Assembly: GCA_001795165.1 (NCBI GenBank)
Contig: MGNS01000166.1
Location: 49,813 to 56,873 of the forward strand
Direction: 5' to 3'
Length of the DNA stretch: 7,061 bases
DNA from: Chloroflexi bacterium RBG_16_57_11
GTDB lineage: Bacteria > Chloroflexota > Anaerolineae > Anaerolineales > UBA4823
A program made the translations under genes and the position numbers. The notes beneath the pieces are model-generated. The model did no database searches and had not been told where the DNA came from. It saw only the letters and a list, made by a program, of their open reading frames with translations. This document shows positions 1-6,628 of this stretch, in pieces; positions within the stretch are counted from its first letter, which is position 1, and the number at the start of each line of letters is the position of its first letter.

Positions 1-546
1 CCAGGAAAATTGATCGGCTAACCATCCACCCAAGGAAGGTCCGACCGTCAGGCCTAAATAGGTCATCGTGGCTTGAATGCCAAGCGCCTGGCCGCGCTGG
101 CTGGCCGGAAAACTCTTGGTTAAGATCGCCGGGGAATTCGACATAAGCATGGCACCACCCAATGCTTGAAGCCCGCGAAAAATAATCAACATGTTGACCG
201 AGCTGGCCAGGCCACACAATGCTGAGCTGATCATGAAAATGGTGAAACCAGCCAGGTAAACCCGTTTATGCCCCTGCATATCCCCCAGGCGACCAAAGCT
301 GAGCAGTAAGCCGCTCAACCCGAGCAGGTACACAGTAACCACCCACTCCACCGCTGCTATGGTGCTGGTAAAGTGACGTGAAATCAGCGGTAGTGTGATA
401 TTGACCACGCTGCCGTCCAGAGCGGACATAAAAGTACCGACGCCAATCGCGACGAGCACCCACCACTTACTGGAAGATTGTTCGATTCCTACGGAGGATG
501 TTTCGGTTTGAAGCAGGTGTTGCTGGGGCGCATGTCGGGAATCCAT
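1..546 (-). CDS. MFS drug exporter, DHA2 (EmrB/QacA-like) family, N-terminal part
   Basis: Partial gene: the start codon ATG is at 546 and the reading frame runs off the left edge with 182 codons visible, so the C-terminal part lies outside. The family members are 14-helix proton antiporters in the cytoplasmic membrane that expel drugs, dyes or other amphipathic compounds. Seen in the sequence: a polar N-terminus of about 27 residues, a first membrane helix near residues 28-46 leading into the DHA2-type motif SALDGSVVNITLP (41-53), motif A GRLGDMQGHKR (85-95) in the loop between helices 2 and 3, the motif B arginine in FRGLQALGGAM (123-133), and motif C VGPSLGG (168-174), which marks antiporters. 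It begins 26 bases after the PRPP synthetase homologue stop, so it may be co-transcribed with it. No Shine-Dalgarno sequence precedes the ATG. The family call is firm; the substrate cannot be told, and a 14-helix topology is inferred from motif style only. Confidence 0.88.
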   Translation of the reverse strand, partial: MDSRHAPQQHLLQTETSSVGIEQSSSKWWVLVAIGVGTFMSALDGSVVNITLPLISRHFTSTIAAVEWVVTVYLLGLSGLLLSFGRLGDMQGHKRVYLAGFTIFMISSALCGLASSVNMLIIFRGLQALGGAMLMSNSPAILTKSFPASQRGQALGIQATMTYLGLTVGPSLGGWLADQFSW

Positions 547-572
547 AAGCTGGGGGCGAATTAAGCTTTGAG

Positions 573-1523
573 CTAAGCCAGGATCAGTTTTTCCGAGATG
601 GAGACACCCTGGTGGATCCGGCTGATGATATCCGCCAGCATCGGTGCTACAGAAAGCGCCTCGATCTTAGGATGGCATTTTTCTGGCGGCAAAGGAATGG
701 TGTTGGTAGTTACCAGTTTCTCGATACGCTCATCCTGGGCAATTGTTTCCAGCGCAGAAGGTAATAAAACTGCATGCGTGACTGCAAAGTAGGCTTTTCC
801 TTCAGCGCCCCGGCTGTATAAAGCGTCCAGTTGTTTTAAAACGCTGCCGCCTGCCACCAGGTCGTCGACGATGATCGGGCGGTGACCGTTGATACCGCCG
901 ACTACATGCGTGGTTTCGACTTTCGAGAAACTGTCGCGCCGCTTTTGCATGATCACCAGAGGTAAGTTTAGACGCTCAGCATAGCGCCCTGCCATGCCAG
1001 CGCGCCCTACGTCCGGACTGACAATCGCGGCATTAGCAAATGTAGGACGGCGAAAATATTCCGCTAACAGGGGCAGCGCGGTCAGGGGATCGACCGGGAT
1101 CTTGAAGAAACCCTGGGTGGCGCGATTGTGTATGTCGATGTAGATCACCCGCGCGGCGCCTTGAGATTCGAGCAGGTCCGCTACCACCCGGGCGCTGATC
1201 GCTTCACGACCGCGCGCCATTCGATCCTGACGAGCATAAGGGAAATACGGGATGACAAGACTAACACTATGTACGCTGGCTCGTCGGAAAGCGTCCAGAA
1301 ATAGCAATACCTCTACCAGATTATCGTTGACCGGAACGGAACATGGCTGGATCAAAAAAATATCCTGGTCTCGGACAACTTCATCAATCATTACATGAAC
1401 TTCGCTGTCCGGCAGATGGCGTGTGGTGGATTTACCGACATGCAAGCCTAGTATGCTGGCGACTTCGGCAGCTAGATCGGGGTGAGCAGAACCGGAAAAG
1501 ATGCGCAGAGGATGGGTGGACAT
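573..1523 (-). CDS. prs: Ribose-phosphate pyrophosphokinase (PRPP synthetase) homologue with altered ribose-5-phosphate loop
   Basis: The 316-residue product has the full length of class I PRPP synthetases, which transfer pyrophosphate from ATP to ribose 5-phosphate in the cytoplasm, feeding purine, pyrimidine, NAD, His and Trp synthesis. Visible motifs: PDSE (38-41) where the family has SDGE, the ATP loop RQDR (98-101), DIH (130-132) with the metal-binding histidine, SPDVGR (169-174) where a second glycine is usual, catalytic KRR (194-196), and TNTIPL (273-278). The ribose-5-phosphate loop, usually DDMIDTGGT, reads DDLVAGGS (220-227): one residue shorter and lacking the Asp-Thr pair. The protein could be a divergent but active enzyme or a paralogue with a changed role. 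The start is fixed by alignment of its first residues with E. coli Prs, but no Shine-Dalgarno sequence precedes the ATG. It has its own promoter upstream and is followed after 26 bases by an MFS exporter. Family assignment is firm; activity is less sure. Confidence 0.92.
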   Translation of the reverse strand: MSTHPLRIFSGSAHPDLAAEVASILGLHVGKSTTRHLPDSEVHVMIDEVVRDQDIFLIQPCSVPVNDNLVEVLLFLDAFRRASVHSVSLVIPYFPYARQDRMARGREAISARVVADLLESQGAARVIYIDIHNRATQGFFKIPVDPLTALPLLAEYFRRPTFANAAIVSPDVGRAGMAGRYAERLNLPLVIMQKRRDSFSKVETTHVVGGINGHRPIIVDDLVAGGSVLKQLDALYSRGAEGKAYFAVTHAVLLPSALETIAQDERIEKLVTTNTIPLPPEKCHPKIEALSVAPMLADIISRIHQGVSISEKLILA

Positions 1524-1568
1524 ATGTTGTGAAAATGTGATCTTTTATTTTATGTGGCAGTCGAGGCC

Positions 1569-1596
1569 ATTATACTCCAGGAGGATGATTTATCAC
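1569..1596 (-). promoter_or_regulatory. Sigma70-like promoter for the prs homologue
   Basis: On the minus strand a perfect TATAAT (1574-1569) is preceded, after a 16-base spacer, by GTGATA (1596-1591), which matches the TTGACA consensus at four of six positions. It sits in the 77-base gap between the acylase stop and the prs start, and the predicted transcription start near 1562 would leave a leader of about 38 bases. The leader is rich in A and T just before the start codon and has no Shine-Dalgarno sequence. A promoter here would free prs from the upstream glp-acylase transcription unit. The -10 box is strong; the -35 box is a judgement. Confidence 0.55.
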
Positions 1597-1600
1597 CTGT

Positions 1601-4075
1601 TCAAGGGTACAGCTTAATCTTATGGCGAGTATTCTTCTCTACGTCTTGCCAGAAATATAGCATTGGATGATATCTGGCCTTATACCAGGCTTCGATCTGG
1701 TTATCGTAATATGGGCTGGCGGGATTACCGGATTGGCCTGGGACCAGCATGCTCATTGAATTCCGCAAGTCACCGAGATCGACAATCATTCTATAAGGTG
1801 GTCCGATGATTGGTTTGGCACTCATGAGTGTTGTTTGCAGGTCGTCAAAGCCTGTTCCGGTCGCCCAGATGGTGGTGCTATCTCCGCCAGTTGGATATGG
1901 GCCACGATTGAACAATTCAGCCATGATCGGACTGGCGCTGAGCGGATGCCGGAAAGTGCATTGGTGGAGCTTGCCCCAGCTCCACTGCTGCATATCCTTA
2001 CCGAATTCTGCATAGAGATAATCAAGGGTTGCTCGCAGGCCAAGCAGGATGACATCATCACGAGCTTCACCTTTACCCAAATCAAACCAATGCGAGTCCG
2101 GGTTGGAAAGCACCTGGGTTAGCCAGGGCAACCATCGCTCGCTAAACAGTCCGACCTCCGCAAGAACAGGCGTCGGGCCTTTGCCCATGTACCGATCGGT
2201 CAAGCTGGTTGATTTTGGATTGATTTTGGATGCTTTTGGCTTACCCTCGGTCGGATCCAGCTTATCTTTCAGCACGAGAGGCACGAAAATATGCAGGAAT
2301 ACCTGGTAGATCGCCGCGGCAGGCGAATCCGCTGAGAGCGTGCCGTCCCAAGCTTTGAGCAGTTTTAGAGCTGTATGCAAATCGGTTTCAGGTTTATGAA
2401 CCGAATAATCGAGAGGCAACTGTACAAGATACCGCAGGATCACCCGGGCAGACGGGGAGGCCAGGTCAAATTGCATCTGTTTTATGTAATCTACATTGAT
2501 CTTTTCCTGACCGGAACGCAGCCCGGTGTCAAGGATCATCTCCCCAATCCGCTGAGCGCGATCGCCTGAGATTGGCTCGAGTTCGATATTGATCGGATAA
2601 TCTGGCCGGACGAGGCGATTGTTTGCGGTGGCGATATATCCTTGATCCGGATTCATCATATGTGGCAGGTAATCGTGGGGTATGTATCCCAGCCACTCGA
2701 ACTCATCCGTCCATCCAGGCACCGGAAGTCGACCGCTCGATTTCGCCCGGATGGGTATCTTGCCAGTGAAGGTATAGCCAATGTTTCCTTCGACATCGGC
2801 GTATACAATATGTTGAACCGGCGCAGTCCATTCGCACAAAGCTTCATGGAACTCGTCACAACTACTCGCCTTCATCACCTGAAAGATGGCCTGTATCATC
2901 GTATCGGGCTCAAGCGAGGTCCAGCGAAGTGCGAGCGGCTCTTCACTGGTGAGATCTTCCGCCAGGCTATTGATAATTGGCCCATGCCTTGTGATGATGA
3001 CCTCTTCAACGACCGGTTCTTCACCCTTGATTGCTATCGTTTCGTGGATCACGCGCGCATCCTCCCATGCGTCGTTATATTCGACCTGCACCTGGCCGTC
3101 GTCGCTGCGGCGTATGTGCTCGACAAATAAATCCTGCACATCCGGGAAACCGTTTGTATACCCCCAGGCGACCCGTCCATTATGCCCTGAAACAACTCCC
3201 GGTATGCCCGGGATAGTAACTCCGGTGATATCCACCCCGTCACCAACCAGGTGATTCTCGTACCAGATTCCAGGCGCAGTTAATTGCAAGTGCATATCGT
3301 TCGCCAGGATTGGTTTTCCGGATTGCGTTCTCTCCCCGGAGAGCACCCAGTTGTTGCTGCCCAGCCCGTCATAGGGTGATGGACCCATAAACGGCCTGGC
3401 TTTCCTGGCAATCTCCAAGGCCGCCAGGCCAATCCTGGAGTAATCTACGTCAGGAGGCAGGACATATGGCCAGCGTTGTAAATGCAACGGCTCCAGCTCG
3501 GCAGCCAGCTCCGGTCCCAGACGAGCGACCAGCAACGATCGAGTGAGCTCCGCTTCCCAGTTAACCGACAGCGACCACGACATCATCTTGATCCAGGAGA
3601 TCGAATCTGCAATCGTCCAGGGTTCGGGCCTGTGGCGTAACAAGGAAAACTCGATCGGCAATCGTTGCCGAGACATGCAAACATTCACACCGTTCGCATA
3701 AGCTTGCAGGTAACCGGCGACTTCCGGCGAGAGCAGATTTACCTCGTACTCTGCCACGCGGCGCATGGTTAAGATCCGAACCCAGCGATCCACATCCACA
3801 ACTACAGGGCCGAGAATTTCCGCCAGACGTCCGGCCACCAACCGTCGATTGAATTCCATTTGCCAAAGGCGATCCTGTGCGTGAACAAAACCCTGGGAAA
3901 AGAACAGGTCTGGTAGATTTTCTGCATGAATATGGGGCACACCCCACTCATCGCGCCGAATCTCGACCGGCTTTGATAATCCGGCCAGACGCATCTCACC
4001 ATCCAGGCGCGGCAGGCGGGTCCTGCTTATGAGGCGAAAAAATCTGCTGGCGATGGGGGTCATTCTGTCACTCAA
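1601..4075 (-). CDS. Penicillin acylase family Ntn hydrolase (N-acyl amide hydrolase)
   Basis: The 824-residue product belongs to the penicillin G acylase / AHL acylase family (Ntn hydrolases), made as a precursor that cleaves itself into alpha and beta chains. The alpha part carries RDEWGVPHIHAE (41-52) and GFVHAQDRLWQMEFNRR (62-78). The beta chain should begin at Ser240 in DGLGSNNW, the usual nucleophile, followed by PILANDMHL (255-263). Asp312 and Asp315 fall exactly at beta 73 and beta 76, the calcium ligands of E. coli penicillin acylase; Glu151 is a candidate alpha ligand. Asn485 and Arg506 match the catalytic Asn and nearby Arg. The C-terminal PGQSGNPASPYYDNQ (779-793) is typical. The start is TTG, chosen because a Shine-Dalgarno sequence stands five bases before it; the ATG at 4063 would remove only four residues. 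No signal peptide or membrane helix is seen at the N-terminus, unlike many periplasmic relatives, so it may act in the cytoplasm. The substrate (beta-lactam, acyl-homoserine lactone, acyl peptide or other amide) cannot be told. Confidence 0.93.
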   Translation of the reverse strand: MSDRMTPIASRFFRLISRTRLPRLDGEMRLAGLSKPVEIRRDEWGVPHIHAENLPDLFFSQGFVHAQDRLWQMEFNRRLVAGRLAEILGPVVVDVDRWVRILTMRRVAEYEVNLLSPEVAGYLQAYANGVNVCMSRQRLPIEFSLLRHRPEPWTIADSISWIKMMSWSLSVNWEAELTRSLLVARLGPELAAELEPLHLQRWPYVLPPDVDYSRIGLAALEIARKARPFMGPSPYDGLGSNNWVLSGERTQSGKPILANDMHLQLTAPGIWYENHLVGDGVDITGVTIPGIPGVVSGHNGRVAWGYTNGFPDVQDLFVEHIRRSDDGQVQVEYNDAWEDARVIHETIAIKGEEPVVEEVIITRHGPIINSLAEDLTSEEPLALRWTSLEPDTMIQAIFQVMKASSCDEFHEALCEWTAPVQHIVYADVEGNIGYTFTGKIPIRAKSSGRLPVPGWTDEFEWLGYIPHDYLPHMMNPDQGYIATANNRLVRPDYPINIELEPISGDRAQRIGEMILDTGLRSGQEKINVDYIKQMQFDLASPSARVILRYLVQLPLDYSVHKPETDLHTALKLLKAWDGTLSADSPAAAIYQVFLHIFVPLVLKDKLDPTEGKPKASKINPKSTSLTDRYMGKGPTPVLAEVGLFSERWLPWLTQVLSNPDSHWFDLGKGEARDDVILLGLRATLDYLYAEFGKDMQQWSWGKLHQCTFRHPLSASPIMAELFNRGPYPTGGDSTTIWATGTGFDDLQTTLMSAKPIIGPPYRMIVDLGDLRNSMSMLVPGQSGNPASPYYDNQIEAWYKARYHPMLYFWQDVEKNTRHKIKLYP

Positions 4076-4080
4076 TATGG

Positions 4081-4085
4081 CCTCT
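4081..4085 (-). promoter_or_regulatory. Shine-Dalgarno sequence that decides the TTG start of the acylase
   Basis: AGAGG on the minus strand lies five bases upstream of the TTG at 4075 and overlaps the last base of the TGA stop of the preceding MFS gene. The spacing suits the TTG better than the in-frame ATG at 4063, where the gap would be 17 bases. The arrangement also suggests that ribosomes finishing the MFS gene can re-start on the acylase. Confidence 0.6.
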
Positions 4086-5335
4086 CATTTCAGTTTTCGA
4101 ACCTGTGGAAAAAATATCCATAAAAAACCAGCGAATGCCAGTAAGACAAACCCACCAATTTGTAAAGCCAATGGCTCACTTGTATTTTCAGCGATCTGGC
4201 TCATGAGTAGGGCGCCCAACGGCATAAACCCAAAGAAGGTAAGCGTGTAGATGGATGACACCCGGCCGCGGAGTTCATCCTCTGTGCTGGTTTGTACCAG
4301 TGAATTTGCCAGGTTCATTACCAAAACCAGTGCCGCTCCGACACCGGCCAGAGTAAGCAAAGACAGCGGTAGCCAACGCAGGAGTGAAAAAATGATCAAT
4401 AAGATTGGAAAGAAAATCGTGCCGGCGCTCAGCAGCTTACCACGGAAGTTAAATCTACCCAGGGAGGCAATGCCTAATGCACCAATTAGCGCTCCCAGGC
4501 CCTGGGCGGAGTACAGCAGTCCGTTTGTGCGTACATCACCCCCGAGCACGTCTACTGACCAGGCTGGCAGCAGTGGTACGAACGAAAAGCCGAAGGTCGT
4601 GGTCATCAGCACGATGCCCATCAATGCCAGGATAACCGGTTTGGCAAATGTATAGGCAAAGCCTTGCCGGATTTCTGTAAACGCCGATGGCCGCCGCCTA
4701 TCCGGCTTGGAGGATTTTGGCAGGTCCATCAACAATAAAGCCACGATGACGGCGATAAAAGAAAAACCATTGATCATAAAGCACCAGCCAGGACCGAAGG
4801 CGGCGTAAATCAATCCCCCGATCGTCGGACCCAAGACGGTGGCAGTGTTGAACATGGTCGCGTTGAGGGCTATAGCGTTCGTTAAATCCGGTTTGTCAAC
4901 CAACTCTGGCGCCAGGGCCAGCCTGGCCGGGGCGTCAAAAGCGTTGGCGATGCCGAGAAGGAATGCCAGAAGGATAATGTGCCAGGGTTGAACCAGCCCG
5001 GTAAATGTCAAACCGGCTAAAATAAACGCCAGGATCATCATGCTGGTTTGAGTGATCACCATCAGTGTCCGGCGCGAAATCCGGTCAGCTGCCACTCCGC
5101 CGACCAGCATGAACAGCCAGCTTGGAAGACCGGCGGCGAAGGTCACGTATCCCAGATATGCGGGCGAGCGGGTCAGCTCATAGATCAAAAATCCTTGTGC
5201 GGTAATTTGCATCCAGGTGCCAAACAAGGAAGTGATTTGTCCGTAGAACCATAGACGATAATTCCGATAGCTTAGTGCAAGAAAGGTCTGTCGAGGGCTA
5301 AATTTCATCTGGGAAAGCCAGGCGCGGTCGGTCAT
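4085..5335 (-). CDS. MFS carrier, MFS_3 / EntS-like (DHA3) family
   Basis: The 416-residue product is a complete 12-helix-type major facilitator of the group that includes the enterobactin exporter EntS and macrolide exporters of the DHA3 type, which drive small molecules out through the cytoplasmic membrane with the proton gradient. Seen: the opening FLALSYRNYRLWFYGQ (18-33), motif A GGVAADRISRR (79-89), the family signature NAFDAPARLALAPELV (131-146), the conserved NAIALNATMFN (153-163) with VLGPTIGG (167-174) after it, a basic central loop (about 205-218) between the two halves, and ELRGRVSSIYTLTFFG (354-369) in the C-terminal half. ATG at 5335 overlaps the glpC stop as ATGA and has GAGG seven bases upstream, so translation is probably coupled; Met10 is a possible later start. 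The stop lies 9 bases before the acylase. Substrate unknown; the neighbour suggests an amide or acylated compound, but that is only inference. Confidence 0.92.
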   Translation of the reverse strand: MTDRAWLSQMKFSPRQTFLALSYRNYRLWFYGQITSLFGTWMQITAQGFLIYELTRSPAYLGYVTFAAGLPSWLFMLVGGVAADRISRRTLMVITQTSMMILAFILAGLTFTGLVQPWHIILLAFLLGIANAFDAPARLALAPELVDKPDLTNAIALNATMFNTATVLGPTIGGLIYAAFGPGWCFMINGFSFIAVIVALLLMDLPKSSKPDRRRPSAFTEIRQGFAYTFAKPVILALMGIVLMTTTFGFSFVPLLPAWSVDVLGGDVRTNGLLYSAQGLGALIGALGIASLGRFNFRGKLLSAGTIFFPILLIIFSLLRWLPLSLLTLAGVGAALVLVMNLANSLVQTSTEDELRGRVSSIYTLTFFGFMPLGALLMSQIAENTSEPLALQIGGFVLLAFAGFLWIFFPQVRKLK

Positions 5336-6615
5336 GGGAGAACCTCGGCCAGTGCTCCTTCCGGTTGGTAATCATATGCGGCAGCGAGCAACTCGATCGG
5401 GTGGATGGCGGGCAGGCTGGTGGCATGTGTGATATGCCAGCGGCAGGTTTCGCTGTCGCAAATCACCACTGGCGCCCCAGACTCCCTTATGAATGCGAAC
5501 AGCGGCTCACCAACCTGCATGGCGATTTGATATTTTTCGACCTTAAAGCCGTATGTTCCAGCGATGCCACAACAGGCAGCCTCGCTTTCGACCACTCGGA
5601 GTTCGGGGATGCAATCCAGGATTTCGACTCCGGGTCGCCCCAGCCGGTGGCCGCGATACTGGCATGGAACGTGGTATGGCAGTGTAAGGGGGATGGATTG
5701 TAGATCCAGGTCGAGTAGTCCCTGGTCGAGCAGGCTCACCAGGAATTCATTCAAATCGAATGTCTGTTGGGCGACCAGCGTAGTGTCTTCGTCGTACATA
5801 TCAAGCAGTTCGGGCGCCTCTTCCTTCAAGGTGAGGGTACAGCTTGTGGATGTGCCCACGATTGGGATGCCCTGGCGTGCATATTCGACCAGCTTCTGGA
5901 CGTTACTTGTATGGTATTTACGGGCGGCGGTAAATTCTCCGTTGGAGAGCAAGGGTAAGCCGCAGCAATTTTGCGGCGGTACAATCACCTCGAAGCCGTT
6001 TCGCTCCAACACATGGACCGCCGCACGCCCGATGCGTGGCTCATAGTATTGAGTGGAGCATCCATGGAAGTACACCACTTGGCGTCCATGGCTCCCCATT
6101 GCTAGGTTTTCCCGCTGTTCTCGAAGATGGCGCTGGAACCATGGTGTGAAGCGGTGGCTGGAAATGGTTGGGAAAGGCGCTTCACGAGCGATACCGAGCA
6201 TCTTTTCCATTGCGAACCGGGCAGGCTTGAACCTCAAGACAGTGTTCGCCAGCGGGGCGATCGGCTGGGCCAGCCTTCCCACCAGCTCGGCGCGGGCGAT
6301 GAGGTTATTTCGGAGACGGTAAACCTGTGAGATTTTACCCTGTTGCACCATGGTCGCCCGGGCGCGAGCGTTCATTTCGGCAATTTTGACACCGGTCGGG
6401 CAGGCCAGGTTACACGCCCGGCAACCGCTGCAGTAATCCACGGACCTGTCTGGTGTCGGCTGGTTGGCCTGGCGGAATCGGCCGGCCTGCGGAGCTTCAT
6501 ACTTCGGCCCAGGGAATAGATCGGTCACCGCAGAAACCGGGCAGACGGTTGTGCAGATATTGCACTTGATACATTGATCAATTGATATTTCAACAGGTTG
6601 ATGCGATAGGTCCAT
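5332..6615 (-). CDS. glpC: Anaerobic glycerol-3-phosphate dehydrogenase subunit C (Fe-S, CCG-domain protein)
   Basis: The 427-residue product matches GlpC, the Fe-S subunit that ties the GlpAB dehydrogenase to the inner face of the membrane and passes electrons to quinone during anaerobic growth on glycerol phosphate. Two [4Fe-4S] ferredoxin motifs are intact: Cys15, 18, 21, 25 followed by Pro, and Cys62, 65, 68, 72 followed by Pro. Two cysteine-rich CCG domains follow: FHGC (183-186) with CCGLPLLSNG (217-226) and Cys259, then YHVPC (314-318) with CCGIAGTYGF (348-357) and Cys391. The order, spacing and length fit E. coli GlpC (about 396 residues) and not a plain HdrD or glycolate oxidase subunit. 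The start at 6615 is chosen because it places the first Fe-S motif at the usual distance and lies 13 bases after the glpB stop. The same frame stays open to an ATG at 6765, but those 50 residues overlap glpB and look unrelated. No strong Shine-Dalgarno sequence is seen. The stop overlaps the next gene. Confidence 0.93.
   Translation of the reverse strand: MDLSHQPVEISIDQCIKCNICTTVCPVSAVTDLFPGPKYEAPQAGRFRQANQPTPDRSVDYCSGCRACNLACPTGVKIAEMNARARATMVQQGKISQVYRLRNNLIARAELVGRLAQPIAPLANTVLRFKPARFAMEKMLGIAREAPFPTISSHRFTPWFQRHLREQRENLAMGSHGRQVVYFHGCSTQYYEPRIGRAAVHVLERNGFEVIVPPQNCCGLPLLSNGEFTAARKYHTSNVQKLVEYARQGIPIVGTSTSCTLTLKEEAPELLDMYDEDTTLVAQQTFDLNEFLVSLLDQGLLDLDLQSIPLTLPYHVPCQYRGHRLGRPGVEILDCIPELRVVESEAACCGIAGTYGFKVEKYQIAMQVGEPLFAFIRESGAPVVICDSETCRWHITHATSLPAIHPIELLAAAYDYQPEGALAEVLP
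5343..5346 (-). promoter_or_regulatory. Shine-Dalgarno sequence for the MFS_3 carrier, inside glpC
   Basis: GAGG on the minus strand, within the last codons of glpC, stands seven bases before the ATG at 5335. It supports that start over Met10 and, with the ATGA overlap at 5332-5335, supports coupled translation of glpC and the carrier. Confidence 0.5.
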
Positions 6616-6628
6616 AATTCCAGGTGGA

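Noticed and set aside
561..576. Small hairpin (AGCT, three-base loop, AGCT) at the end of prs as a possible terminator
   Set aside because: The stem is only four base pairs with a mismatch next to it, and no run of T follows on the minus strand.
1584..1597. Dyad after the acylase stop as an intrinsic terminator
   Set aside because: The loop would have only two bases, the stem is AT-rich with a wobble pair, and no T-run follows; it overlaps the promoter instead.
1601..1606. TTGAAC overlapping the acylase stop as the -35 box of the prs promoter
   Set aside because: The spacer to TATAAT would be 24 bases, far from the usual 16-18.
2642..3130. Open frame of 162 codons on the plus strand
   Set aside because: It lies wholly inside the conserved beta chain of the acylase, shows no domain or start signal, and is a shadow of the real gene.
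5564..6046. Open frame of 160 codons on the plus strand
   Set aside because: It is antisense to the CCG domains of GlpC; its Ser/Arg/Trp-rich composition is typical of a shadow frame.
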